A stretch of 64,000 nucleotides of DNA from Paenibacillus sp. YPG26 (GTDB taxonomy: Bacteria; Bacillota; Bacilli; Paenibacillales; Paenibacillaceae). Of this stretch, positions 8,207 to 16,369 are shown in pieces. The notes below the pieces were generated by a model, which made no database searches, was not told where the DNA came from, and worked only from the letters and a program-made list of their open reading frames with translations. Made by a program: the position numbers and the translations under genes. The stretch's first letter is position 1; every line of letters starts with the position of its first letter. The stretch is from NCBI RefSeq assembly GCF_023704175.1, contig NZ_CP084530.1:3782001-3846000 (forward strand), in the 5' to 3' direction.

Positions 8207-9703
8207 ATGAACAAGTTCCATCAGAAAGCGGCCATCGCGGCTCTGACATCACTGCTAGCCGGAGGCGCGCTACTCCCATTTCAAGCACAGGCTGCACCCT
8301 TGGCGCCCGCAGCACATCTGCAATCATCGGTGTCCACGCATTTCAATCTGAAGGCCGAACAAGACATTAACCAATTAATAAATCAAGGGGTTCTTAAAGG
8401 CTACGCAGGCGGTCAGATCAAGGCTGAACAGCATGTGACCCAGGCTGAGCTTATCAAAATGATCGTACTCGCACTAAATCTGGATCAAAGCGGCGGGGCG
8501 CAGCATAGTGAAGGCAAGAAAGACAAGTGGTATACGTCTTACGTGGATACAGCGGCCGCTGCCGGTCTTATCGACAGCACAGCCAAGTTCCAGCCCAATA
8601 AGCCGGCACTTGGCGCCGAAGTCGCCCCAATGATCGCGAAGGCCTTGCAGCGTGATGTGAAATCCGTTCAATATTGGATGGAAGGCCTCGCCATCGGTAA
8701 TGACAAAATAACCCGCGGTGATGCAGCCCGCCTTCTTGCACTCTCTGAGAAAGCTATCCGCTCCGCGTCGGCTGAGATCGTATCCATTAAAGCATTGAAT
8801 AAAATCACACTTGAAGTGACCTTCAATGCGCCGCTCACGCTGGAAGATGAGGCAACAGCAGCTGCAAATACCCACTTCGCTTTCGACCATGGCTTGAAGC
8901 TCGTGAATCAGCCGCGCCTGAAGACAGGTTCTATCGCCACGTATATCGTTCCCGTCCAGACAATGACACCAGGAACAACCTATACTACGAACTATAAAGG
9001 CAAGGCAGCACATTCCGTGATTGCAAGCGAAGAAATGATTCAACTGAACGATGTTCGTCAAGTCACCTCCGATACCTTTGAAGTAGATTCCCTTCGCTCC
9101 GAGGGCGTAATCGATTATGGTTATATCATCTCTGCTTATGCAGGCGGCCGTGGGGCGAATGCGATTATCTTGAATGAGAATAACCAATATAATGGACAAG
9201 CTATGCAAATCATCTCTTCCCTTGCTACGAGACAGGCAACCCTCACACCGGAAGGCCAAGAGCCGATTACGGTCAATTACGTAGGGTTCACCCAATCGAC
9301 AGATGGCAGACAAGAGCCTAAGTTCCGTCTGCCGGCAGGCACAACCCTGCAGCCTGGCGTGAAGTATACCGTAACCTCGGACTGGTTCAAGCTTAAGAAT
9401 AATACATTCACAGCACAGAGCATTGCACCGCTAACCATTGCTTCCGTCTCCAAGATCGATCCGGTTACCCTGAATGTCACACTTACCGCGGATCCTATGG
9501 ACGAGCTGTTCGCTTACCGTTCCATTCAGCTGAAGGGTTCTGACGGCACAACGCTGACGGCAATGTACAAAGTGCAGACCCGCAAAGGCGCGGTTGGCGT
9601 GTTCGAACTGCAAAATAACGGCAAGCTTGCTGAAGGCGTGGATTACCAAATCGCACCCGTAGGAAGCTGGGCAGTTGCTAGTAATGTGACCCTTACACAA
9701 TAA
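8207..9703 (+). CDS. Secreted S-layer homology (SLH) domain protein
   Basis: This is an exported cell-envelope protein of 498 residues. A Sec signal peptide covers residues 1-30 (Lys at 3 and 7, hydrophobic core, cleavage after AQA). Two SLH-like repeats follow: INQLINQGVLKGYAGGQIKAEQHVTQAELIKMI at about 53-85 (read here in two parts) and a second containing YTSYVDTAAAAGLI and FQPNKPALGAEVAPMI. The remaining 330 residues look like Ig-type beta domains found after SLH regions, for example ALNKITLEVTFNAPLTLE and DPVTLNVTLTADPM. SLH domains bind pyruvylated secondary wall polymer. Only two repeats are clear where three are usual, so anchoring may be weak. A strong terminator follows. Confidence 0.85.
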   Translation: MNKFHQKAAIAALTSLLAGGALLPFQAQAAPLAPAAHLQSSVSTHFNLKAEQDINQLINQGVLKGYAGGQIKAEQHVTQAELIKMIVLALNLDQSGGAQHSEGKKDKWYTSYVDTAAAAGLIDSTAKFQPNKPALGAEVAPMIAKALQRDVKSVQYWMEGLAIGNDKITRGDAARLLALSEKAIRSASAEIVSIKALNKITLEVTFNAPLTLEDEATAAANTHFAFDHGLKLVNQPRLKTGSIATYIVPVQTMTPGTTYTTNYKGKAAHSVIASEEMIQLNDVRQVTSDTFEVDSLRSEGVIDYGYIISAYAGGRGANAIILNENNQYNGQAMQIISSLATRQATLTPEGQEPITVNYVGFTQSTDGRQEPKFRLPAGTTLQPGVKYTVTSDWFKLKNNTFTAQSIAPLTIASVSKIDPVTLNVTLTADPMDELFAYRSIQLKGSDGTTLTAMYKVQTRKGAVGVFELQNNGKLAEGVDYQIAPVGSWAVASNVTLTQ

Positions 9704-9754
9704 TATTGGATGCGATAATACCCTGAGAGTAGACTCTTCGGTCGTCAGGGATGC

Positions 9755-9789
9755 AAAAAAGCACCAACCTTTAAGGTTAGTGCTTTTTT
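9755..9789 (+). terminator. Intrinsic terminator of the SLH gene
   Basis: AAAAAAGCACCAACCT and AGGTTAGTGCTTTTTT pair around TTA (one mismatch). A second weaker hairpin, CCCTGA with TCAGGG, lies just before it at 9721-9750. Confidence 0.85.
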
Positions 9790-10088
9790 GCTGTTCTCCG
9801 ATACACTTCTAATACTAGACAGATAGATTCTCTCCCGAACGAGCAACAACCCCAACTTGTAAGTAATCCTTACAAGTTCCATATCCTTAACGGTTACACT
9901 AACACATAGCACAAGAAGCACCCTACCAGGTTAAAAGTGCCTTAGAGTACTGTCTACGCTCAAAGCTTGCGTAAGTTAAGTGGTTATAAAATCGCCCAAA
10001 TTGCTCACTTATTACTTAACCAAGCTGGGCAACCGACACAAACGCAAGGTTACAGCAGCCGCAGAACTGGATTCATAGCTATATATAG
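9790..10088. other. Intergenic stretch without a recognisable gene
   Basis: About 300 bases between two terminators. One forward frame near 9957-10116 stays open for roughly 50 codons but has no ATG and no ribosome binding site, so I do not call it. I see no tRNA-like or riboswitch-like fold by eye. Confidence 0.4.
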
Positions 10089-10114
10089 AAGCCCCCTGCT
10101 TTTACAGGGGGCTT
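10089..10114 (+). terminator. Intrinsic terminator-like hairpin upstream of the phytase promoter
   Basis: AAGCCCCCTG and CAGGGGGCTT pair perfectly around a six-base loop. It would shield the phytase promoter from upstream transcription. Confidence 0.65.
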
Positions 10115-10174
10115 AATATATTGGAGAGGTGATAACAGATTACACAGTGATAGTAGACGTCCCAGTCTATATTT

Positions 10175-10202
10175 TTAACACTTCTCATACATTATGAGAA
10201 CA
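10175..10202 (+). promoter_or_regulatory. Candidate PhoP (Pho regulon) box upstream of phytase
   Basis: Three hexamers at an 11-bp step, TTAACA (10175), CATACA (10186) and AGAACA (10197), fit the Bacillus PhoP pattern of TTAACA-like repeats spaced by about five bases. A -10-like TATACT follows at 10212. The segment also holds the inverted repeat TTCTCAT/ATGAGAA at 10182-10200, which is an alternative reading. Confidence 0.5.
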
Positions 10203-10249
10203 CTTCCCTTCTATACTTGTGAAAAAAGTATAAAGGAGTTTACGTCCAT

Positions 10250-11647
10250 ATGTCTAAAGTTAAAGTTCTGCTCGCTTCCACTATACTCGCAGGTATGATG
10301 GTGCCTGCCGCGAGCGCTGCCGCAAATACTGCGGATTACGTCGGTCTACGCCAATCCCTTGAGAAGATCGGGGCCAGCATTAGCTGGGACGTGGAGGACC
10401 GAGCCGCTTCCTTCAAGCTGTCCAATGGCATTTCAGGACTCGTCACCGTGGATGAAGCGAAATACCGCCTGGCGGGTAAGGAAGCTGAGCTATCCCTGCC
10501 GGTGAAGCTGGTGAACGGGAAGACGCTCATTCCGGCATCACTACTTCAAAGCATCATCGCGGAGAACAATAAGTACCGGGATGCCAAGGATGCGATTCCT
10601 ACGTTCACCGTGAAGGCCCAGGGTGAGACGGAAGCGGTGGACTCCAAGTCCGGTGAAGATGCGGCTGATGACCCGGCGATCTGGCTGGACCCGCAGAATC
10701 CTGCCGGAAGCAAGCTTGTCGCCACGAACAAAGCCGGAGGCATTCTTGTCTATGATATGAACGGCAAGCAGCTGCAATCCTATCCGGTCGGCAAAATGAA
10801 CAACATCGATCTCCGTTATGACTTCCCGCTAGGCGGCCAGAAGGTCGATATCGTAGCGGCAACGAACCGGTCAACGAACACGATTGATGTCTTTACAATC
10901 ACTGGCGCAACCGGTGAGCTTAAGAGTGTAGTGGCTGAGCCAATCAAGTCCAAGATGGGTGAAGTCTACGGATTCAGCCTGTACCACAGCTTGAAGACCG
11001 GGAAGTTCTATGCTCTCGTGCTGGGCAAAGAAGGCGAATTCGAGCAGTATGAGCTTACGGATAACGGCAGCGGCAAAATCGCCGGTAAGCTGGTCCGCGA
11101 ATTCCAATTGTCCTCCCAATCCGAAGGCATGGTAGCTGATGACGAGTATGGCAACCTCTATATTGCCGAAGAAGATGTGGCCATCTGGAAATACGATGCA
11201 GAGCCGGACGGCTCCGCTAAGCCGAAGCTGACCATCGATATTGCAGATGGACGCCGCCTGCAGGACGACATCGAGGGACTGACCCTCTATTATGGCAAGG
11301 ATGGCGCCGGTTACTTGATCGCTTCCAGCCAAGGCAGCAACAGCTACGCTATCTATAACCGCACCGGGGACAACGCCTACATAAGCAATTTCACCATTGG
11401 AGATGGCGATCAGATCGATGGTACCAGTGAGACCGATGGCATTGATGTGCTGGGTGTGAACCTTGGAGACAGGTATCCGAACGGGGTCTTCGTATCCCAG
11501 GATGATTCCAATATGCACGGTGGCAAGGAGCTGAACCAGAACTTCAAGCTAGTAAGCTGGGATCAGATCGCGAACGGGCCTGCGAGCAAGCTGGAATCCG
11601 GCAACGGCGCGAATCCTAGGCAGCTGGTGAACCGCAGCGCAAAATAA
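10250..11647 (+). CDS. Secreted beta-propeller phytase with N-terminal stalk-like domain
   Basis: This is an extracellular enzyme of 465 residues that would release phosphate from phytate, depending on calcium. A signal peptide covers 1-24 (cleavage near ASA). Residues about 28-110 resemble the copper-amine-oxidase N-terminal repeat common in Paenibacillus secreted proteins (SLPVKLVNGKTLIPASLL). The propeller then begins with the phytase hallmark DDPAIW at about 140 and goes on through GLTLYYGKDGAGYLIASSQG and NGVFVSQDDSNMH, close to the known Bacillus phytase pattern. The ribosome binding site is AAAGGAG. The upstream Pho-box-like array suggests induction by phosphate starvation. The added N-terminal domain is absent from the short Bacillus phytases. 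Confidence 0.9.
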   Translation: MSKVKVLLASTILAGMMVPAASAAANTADYVGLRQSLEKIGASISWDVEDRAASFKLSNGISGLVTVDEAKYRLAGKEAELSLPVKLVNGKTLIPASLLQSIIAENNKYRDAKDAIPTFTVKAQGETEAVDSKSGEDAADDPAIWLDPQNPAGSKLVATNKAGGILVYDMNGKQLQSYPVGKMNNIDLRYDFPLGGQKVDIVAATNRSTNTIDVFTITGATGELKSVVAEPIKSKMGEVYGFSLYHSLKTGKFYALVLGKEGEFEQYELTDNGSGKIAGKLVREFQLSSQSEGMVADDEYGNLYIAEEDVAIWKYDAEPDGSAKPKLTIDIADGRRLQDDIEGLTLYYGKDGAGYLIASSQGSNSYAIYNRTGDNAYISNFTIGDGDQIDGTSETDGIDVLGVNLGDRYPNGVFVSQDDSNMHGGKELNQNFKLVSWDQIANGPASKLESGNGANPRQLVNRSAK

Positions 11648-11685
11648 CCGGGGCTGATAGATCCCGGATCGTTACTAGGCAGAAC

Positions 11686-11738
11686 AAATACTCCAACCTC
11701 CCGAATCAGTATTGGAAATTAGGGGGTTGGAGTATTTT
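11686..11738 (+). terminator. Intrinsic terminator of the phytase gene
   Basis: AATACTCCAACC and GGTTGGAGTATT form the stem, followed by a T run. Confidence 0.75.
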
Positions 11739-11802
11739 CTCGGAGGTTCTTTCACTAGCTTGGTGAGGTTAGCCAAGTTCCAAATAAGAAAGGATTACTT
11801 TC

Positions 11803-11841
11803 AAGCCCTTCCGTTTCCCAAAAGGATTCGGAGGGGCTTTT
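11803..11841 (+). terminator. Second hairpin with T run upstream of the ECF sigma gene
   Basis: AAGCCCTTCCG and CGGAGGGGCTT pair with one wobble and are followed by TTTT. The 302-base gap between phytase and sigma holds the two terminators and an AT-rich run of AATTA units at 11861-11880 (possible UP element); no gene is seen in it. Confidence 0.6.
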
Positions 11842-11949
11842 AATATAATATTCATTAGAGAAATTAAATTAAATTAAATGTGACCAAATGCCGATCCCGC
11901 CAGTCAAACTAGTATATACAAAAAGACAACCAGAAAGGAGTGCAGCAGA

Positions 11950-12483
11950 TTGGACCCTACTCTACTTGTGGTTCAAGCGATCACCGGCGACCGTAATGCA
12001 TTCATTGAGCTAATCAGACAGCTGGAGAATTCGCTGCATTATATGGCCAAATCCATCGTAGGCAAGGACGAGGATGTGGCGGATGCCCTGCAGGAGACGA
12101 TCCTGAAGGCATATAAATCGATTCATACGCTCCGCGAGCCGAAATTTTTCAAAACCTGGATCTTCCGGATTCTGATCAATGAATGCCATACCCTTCTCGC
12201 AGGCCGCTCCCGCACGGTCGTATATGCGGAGGTTCCCGTATCCTCTTCCCCGTCTGCCGAATACGACAATGTCGATCTTAGGGAAGCGGTTGACCGGCTT
12301 GATGAGCAGCAGCGTATCGTTGTAATTCTCCATTACTTCGAAGACCTGCCAACACGGCAGGTGGCGGGTATTCTTAACATCTCGGAGAGCGCGGTCAAGA
12401 TGCGCCTGTCCAGAGCGCGCGAGACACTTCTGAAATATTTTAAAATTCTACGTGAAGGGAAGATGAATTATGGACCGATCTAA
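11950..12483 (+). CDS. ECF RNA polymerase sigma factor (SigV-like)
   Basis: This 177-residue extracytoplasmic-function sigma factor has region 2 at about 10-80 (FIELIRQLENSLHYMAKSIVG, DVADALQETILKAYKSI, FKTWIFRILINECH) and region 4 at about 110-165 (AVDRLDEQQRIVVILHYFEDL, then the helix-turn-helix VAGILNISESAVKMRLSRARETL). The start is TTG with AAAGGAG nine bases upstream. It overlaps by 14 bases with a DUF4179 membrane protein, the usual place for a cognate anti-sigma factor. The region 2.4 to 4 layout resembles SigV/SigW-type factors of Bacillus, but the regulon is unknown. Confidence 0.92.
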   Translation: MDPTLLVVQAITGDRNAFIELIRQLENSLHYMAKSIVGKDEDVADALQETILKAYKSIHTLREPKFFKTWIFRILINECHTLLAGRSRTVVYAEVPVSSSPSAEYDNVDLREAVDRLDEQQRIVVILHYFEDLPTRQVAGILNISESAVKMRLSRARETLLKYFKILREGKMNYGPI

Positions 12484-13600
12484 ACTTGAACAGGAATTGA
12501 AAGAATTGAAGCCAGATGAGGTGGCTATCTCCCCACTTGTCCGCTTGCGTCTGGATGAGACCTACGCCTCGCTTCCAGAACAGACCATGAAGCAGAACCG
12601 CAGACGGCCAAGCTCACCGCTGCGTCGGACAACCCGTGCCGCCGCCGCTGCGGGAATCCTTGGCGCCGCTCTCTTCGCCTCCGGATTTGTATCCCCCGTC
12701 ATGGCGGATTCATTGAGACAGATCCCTGTGATAGGAAGCATCTTCAGCTCGATCAAGGGTGATACAGGACTTCGAAATGCCGGAGATACCGGACTCGCCA
12801 AGACCGTGAACAGCCATGTCTCTCACAAGGATGTGAAGCTTGAGGTCACAGAGACCGTCTTCGACGGAAGCCGGGCTGCGTTCCTCGTGAACGTGACGGC
12901 TCCGAATCTGGACAACGGCCAATATGATAACGGAAGGGACATCGTGAAGCTTAGCAGCGCTGTAGATAATGTGTTCGTAACTGTAGATGGGAAGCGGCAG
13001 GGTGATCCGGGCTCAATCCTGAAGGGCACATTCTACAGCGGTGCGGGAGAGGCACACCCGAACATGTTAATCTTTGAGCAGGTACTGGATACGACCGGTG
13101 CAAGCTCCACCCCGGATTCATTTCAGGCACAAGTAGCCTTAACCCTGGATGGAATCGACCATGAATTCAAATTGGAAATTCCTTTCCACAAGACCGCATC
13201 ACACATGGCCAAGCTGCATCCGAATGTCTCTGCGGCTAATGACGAGCTGACCGTTACAGTCAAAGACCTTCAGGCCACACCTGTAACCACCCGCCTGACT
13301 ACATCGATTGCCCTGAATCAGGTGAAGGACCTGACTCTGCAGGACGAAGACCGGCTCCGTCATATTGGCATCGCTGTGGTTGATGATCAAGGCCGCAGGC
13401 TGACCGCGCTTAATGGAGAAGGAGAATATCAAGCGAACCAACTGAATTTTGACAGCCTGTATGCTTCAGCCCCGGAGACACACAACAGCAAGTATCTGAT
13501 TGTGAAGCCTTTCGTTATCAAGGATGATTTCTCGGAGGATGTACAGGAGGATCAATATATCCGGGAGCTGGAAGTCAAGATCGAGCTGCCGCAATCTTAA
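12470..13600 (+). CDS. DUF4179 membrane protein, probable anti-sigma factor
   Basis: This 376-residue protein has a cytoplasmic N-terminus of about 55 residues, one membrane helix at about 57-78 (AAAAAGILGAALFASGFVSPV), a DUF4179-type segment just outside (RQIPVIGSIFSSIKGDTGL), and a beta-rich extracellular region to the end. DUF4179 proteins are usually encoded after ECF sigma genes and are thought to hold the sigma factor at the membrane until a stress signal arrives. The start overlaps the sigma gene by 14 bases, indicating translational coupling; GAAGGGAAG precedes it. The anti-sigma role comes from gene order and topology, not from a recognised zinc-binding motif, which is absent. Confidence 0.82.
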   Translation: MDRSKLEQELKELKPDEVAISPLVRLRLDETYASLPEQTMKQNRRRPSSPLRRTTRAAAAAGILGAALFASGFVSPVMADSLRQIPVIGSIFSSIKGDTGLRNAGDTGLAKTVNSHVSHKDVKLEVTETVFDGSRAAFLVNVTAPNLDNGQYDNGRDIVKLSSAVDNVFVTVDGKRQGDPGSILKGTFYSGAGEAHPNMLIFEQVLDTTGASSTPDSFQAQVALTLDGIDHEFKLEIPFHKTASHMAKLHPNVSAANDELTVTVKDLQATPVTTRLTTSIALNQVKDLTLQDEDRLRHIGIAVVDDQGRRLTALNGEGEYQANQLNFDSLYASAPETHNSKYLIVKPFVIKDDFSEDVQEDQYIRELEVKIELPQS

Positions 13601-13615
13601 AGGAGATCCCTATCT

Positions 13616-14173
13616 ATGGACATACGATTCACCCTGCAATCCGGGTACGTGCTGATTCCCTTGTTCGTTCTAGCTCTAATCGCCTTATATGGTCTGTACA
13701 AATATAAAAGGTGGAGACTGACCGTACCGCAGCTCGTCTTACTAATCACGTTCAGCCTCTATCTGATGGCGGTTCTCCATCTGGTGTTCTTTCCAATCGA
13801 GGTGAATATCGGCCGCTATGCCAACCTGACACCGTGGTATAGCACTGTGAATTATATCCCTTTATTAACACTTGATATTAGAACCTTTGTCCTGAACATC
13901 GTCATGTTCGTACCCCTGGGAATGTATCTCCCGCTCTTGAACTCCAGGATGTACAGCAGCGTGGCCAGGACAGCGAAGCTTGCCCTGTTCCTGAGTCTCT
14001 CCATTGAGCTGGTTCAGCTATTGATCCGAATTACGCTCGGCAGTGGCAGAAGCACGGATATTAACGATCTGATCGCCAACACGCTTGGAGGCGTGCTAGG
14101 CTGTATTCTACTAAGCAAGCTGATGCAATGGAACTGGATGGAACACCGCGCGTCCAGGCTGCGTTTGCAATAA
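13616..14173 (+). CDS. VanZ family membrane protein
   Basis: This 185-residue integral membrane protein has about five helices. The VanZ-like signature runs NYIPLLTLDIRTFVLNIVMFVPLGMYLP and later SIELVQLLIRITLGSGRSTDINDLIANTLGG (spread over residues 75-165, quoted as separate parts). VanZ relatives are linked to low-level teicoplanin resistance, but most homologs have no proven function. It starts 15 bases after the DUF4179 gene, so it is the third gene of the ECF sigma operon. This suggests that the sigma factor answers envelope stress. The stop codon lies inside copy A of the repeated terminator element. Confidence 0.88.
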   Translation: MDIRFTLQSGYVLIPLFVLALIALYGLYKYKRWRLTVPQLVLLITFSLYLMAVLHLVFFPIEVNIGRYANLTPWYSTVNYIPLLTLDIRTFVLNIVMFVPLGMYLPLLNSRMYSSVARTAKLALFLSLSIELVQLLIRITLGSGRSTDINDLIANTLGGVLGCILLSKLMQWNWMEHRASRLRLQ

Positions 14174-14250
14174 GCCTTCGGCTTGTATCCTTCCCAGATC
14201 ATCCCCCAACGCCAAAAGTGGCTTGACGGTACACCGTCAGCCACTTTTGT
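14169..14250 (+). repeat. Terminator-containing repeat, copy A
   Basis: This begins with a mini-hairpin AAGCC-TTC-GGCTT and continues to a strong terminator (14214-14248: AAAAGTGGC with GCCACTTTT and TGACGG with CCGTCA). The first 38 bases are identical to those at 16261, and about 95% of the aligned element matches. Confidence 0.85.
14214..14248 (+). terminator. Intrinsic terminator of the ECF sigma operon
   Basis: A long stem (AAAAGTGGC, bulge, TGACGGT with ACCGTCA, GCCACTTTT) lies 40 bases after the VanZ stop. It can also work for the convergent SDR gene. Confidence 0.85.
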
Positions 14251-14367
14251 CATTGAACTTGTGATTGAGCGAGACACATGAGATCCCCAGCCGCACAATT
14301 CGATCACCATAGTGATTGATCATCCCGGATCAGGAACCCGATACAGGCCTCCCGGGTTGAGCAGCAT

Positions 14368-15216
14368 TCACCGGATTGTTCGTTCTGCAAGATCCGATTG
14401 ATCCCCAATATTTTTATAAGGGTTAGTGCCGGATCCTCCGCTAGGACGAAGCATGCCTCCAACAAGACGCAGGCCTTGCTTACGTGTTAGAAATCGCGAC
14501 AACTGTGCCCCGATATAATTCTGCACACCTGGAACGACGTAGAATTTCCCTTTCATCAGCGCGCGAAGCGCGGCCTCTACGACTCTTTCCGGCGTATCTT
14601 TCTTGCCGACAGACGCATCTTCCGTGCCAACAACATTAAAGAAGCTGGTATCCGTTGCACCAGGACACAGTGCGAAGAATCGGATACCCCGGTCACGGTT
14701 CTCCCACCACAACGCCTTAGTGAACGACAGGACGAAGGCCTTCGTTGCCCCATATACAGCCATATAGGGAAGCGGTTGAAATCCTCCAGTTGAAGCCACA
14801 TTGATCACTGTACCTGAGCTTCTGCGCAGCATATCCGGTAAGAATAAGTGGGTCAGATCTACAACAGCGGCAACATTGAGCATCACTTCCTCATGCTGAC
14901 GTTCACCTGACACCTGTTCAAAAAAGCCATGTGTAGCAAAGCCGGCATTGTTAATCAACAGTTCGATGTCCACACCTAACCGCTTACACTGGTGATATAA
15001 TTCGCTAGGCGCCCCTTCTTGTGAAAGATCTATAGACACCACCTTCGCTTGAATCGCATACTTCGTCTTGAGCTCTGATGCCAGACTCTCAAGCTTGTTC
15101 AGCGACCTGGCTGCGAGTACCAAGTGGCTGCCCTGCTTGGCTAGCTGTCTCGCGAATTGTTCCCCAATACCCGAAGAAGCTCCCGTGACGAGTGCCCATT
15201 TCCCTTGAAAATTCAT
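14368..15216 (-). CDS. Short-chain dehydrogenase/reductase
   Basis: This 282-residue SDR of the classical type has NAD(P)-binding TGASSGIG at about 11-18, NNAG at about 89-92, catalytic Ser in INVASTGG (about 142), and Tyr-x-x-x-Lys in YGATK (about 155-159). The C-terminal 60 residues (TRKQGLRLVGGML) are basic and resemble the membrane-associated SDRs of the DltE/YqjQ type. The GGGGGGCT ribosome binding site is good. It is divergent from a TetR gene, which probably represses it. The substrate is unknown; an acyl or steroid-like ketone is possible. Confidence 0.88.
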   Translation of the reverse strand: MNFQGKWALVTGASSGIGEQFARQLAKQGSHLVLAARSLNKLESLASELKTKYAIQAKVVSIDLSQEGAPSELYHQCKRLGVDIELLINNAGFATHGFFEQVSGERQHEEVMLNVAAVVDLTHLFLPDMLRRSSGTVINVASTGGFQPLPYMAVYGATKAFVLSFTKALWWENRDRGIRFFALCPGATDTSFFNVVGTEDASVGKKDTPERVVEAALRALMKGKFYVVPGVQNYIGAQLSRFLTRKQGLRLVGGMLRPSGGSGTNPYKNIGDQSDLAERTIR

Positions 15217-15399
15217 AATGTTAGCCCCCCCAAATTACATAGTTATGTACAAGAAACGATGTTACCAATAGAATATTGAAAGGCCGCCTCCATTGCCAAA
15301 AGCATGTTTTTATCATTCGGTAACACTGTTTCCATTTGAGATCATTGTAATCAGGCGGTGTTTAAAAGTCAATATGAATAAAGTAACCCTATCGTCACA

Positions 15400-15428
15400 T
15401 TGACAATAACTCCTTCGCTGTATAAGAT
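15400..15428 (+). promoter_or_regulatory. Promoter of the TetR gene
   Basis: TTGACA (15400-15405) and TAAGAT (15423-15428) are 17 bases apart. A near-palindrome, AGAAACTCTGTTTCC, lies downstream at about 15446-15461, and CTGTTTCC is repeated near 15328, so these are candidate half-sites for the TetR protein. Confidence 0.5.
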
Positions 15429-15491
15429 TCTCTGTAAGAAACTTAGAAACTCTGTTTCCTAACGATAACATAATAACCGAAGGTGACGATG

Positions 15492-16145
15492 ATGAAAGAC
15501 CAGGATAACTCCGTCAATACGGCCACACGAGTGTTAAAAACTTATAAAGAGGCTCGCTTAGAGAATATCGAAGCGCTGCGCAAGCTTGTTGTCGACGCAG
15601 CCGCCACGCTCTTGCAGGAAGAAGGACCCGAAGCCGTTACAGTGCGTAAAGTAGCGCAAAAAATGGACTGCTCGACAAAAATCATCTATAGCTTATTTGT
15701 CAATAAAGAGGGCCTGGCTCAGCAGTTGTATCTGGAAGGCTGCAAGCTTCTCGCCAACGAATTGGAGAAGACACCGCAAGCCGCTGATCCCGCGCAGCAT
15801 TTACTGAATTTAGGGGAGGCCTTCTGGCAATTCGGGCAGCGTTACTCCAGCTATTATAAGCTGATGTTCGGAGGAGCCTTCGCAGACTTCAAACCGGATG
15901 AGGACAGCCTGAAGGGGACCGTAACCGCCATGCGGCAGCTGCTGACCTTGATCAGTCATGCACAAGAGCAAGGACGAATCCCCGCCCAATATGATACGGA
16001 ATCCGCTGTACGGGCGGTTTGGTCTTCGCTCCACGGCGTTATTCATCTATATATGGGTGGACACTTGGGAGATGCGCACATGGCTCATGCCGTATATAAG
16101 CAGACTTTGTCCATGATCGTCAGTTCATTGCTGCCAGATCACTAG
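15492..16145 (+). CDS. TetR family transcriptional regulator
   Basis: This repressor has about 217 residues. The helix-turn-helix is near residues 30-75 (VVDAAATLLQEEGPEAVTVRKVAQKMDCSTKIIYSLFVNKEGL, read in parts) with the typical turn DCSTKIIYSLF. The C-terminal part (TetR_C, WHG-like: ESAVRAVWSSLHGVIHLYMGG) resembles regulators whose ligand domain ends in a W-x-x-x-HG helix. Two adjacent ATG codons (15489, 15492) both fit the GAAGGTGA ribosome binding site; 15492 has the better spacing. It is divergent from the SDR gene, its probable target. Confidence 0.87.
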   Translation: MKDQDNSVNTATRVLKTYKEARLENIEALRKLVVDAAATLLQEEGPEAVTVRKVAQKMDCSTKIIYSLFVNKEGLAQQLYLEGCKLLANELEKTPQAADPAQHLLNLGEAFWQFGQRYSSYYKLMFGGAFADFKPDEDSLKGTVTAMRQLLTLISHAQEQGRIPAQYDTESAVRAVWSSLHGVIHLYMGGHLGDAHMAHAVYKQTLSMIVSSLLPDH

Positions 16146-16260
16146 TGCGCGTCCACGATCAGAGACTATCCGGTAACCCACTGCGGTCTGGGAGGATGTA
16201 TCTCATTCTCTGTAATGGACATATGAAGATTAAGGATGAAGGTGGTCAATGGGTGCCAGA

Positions 16261-16346
16261 AATAAGCCTTCGGCTTGTATCCTTCCCAGATCATCCCCGA
16301 ACGACAAACAAAAGTGGCTTGACGGTACTCCGTCAGCCACTTTTGT
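16261..16346. repeat. Terminator-containing repeat, copy B (bidirectional terminator)
   Basis: This is the second copy of the element at 14169. Its stem is extended by GACAAAC and GTTTGTC, giving a very long hairpin that ends both the TetR gene and the convergent serine hydrolase. It has a four-base insertion before the stem compared with copy A. Confidence 0.85.
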
Positions 16347-16369
16347 TTGTCGTCGAATCTCTGATTAAG

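Noticed and set aside
8474..9313. 279-codon minus-strand frame inside the SLH gene
   Set aside because: It is a shadow of the SLH coding frame; the sequence has no domain pattern and the sense gene has signal peptide and SLH repeats.
9957..10116. Open stretch of about 50 codons between the SLH and phytase genes
   Set aside because: There is no ATG, no ribosome binding site, and a terminator hairpin lies inside its end.
10871..11518. 215-codon minus-strand frame inside the phytase gene
   Set aside because: It mirrors the phytase frame and has no ribosome binding site or recognisable fold.
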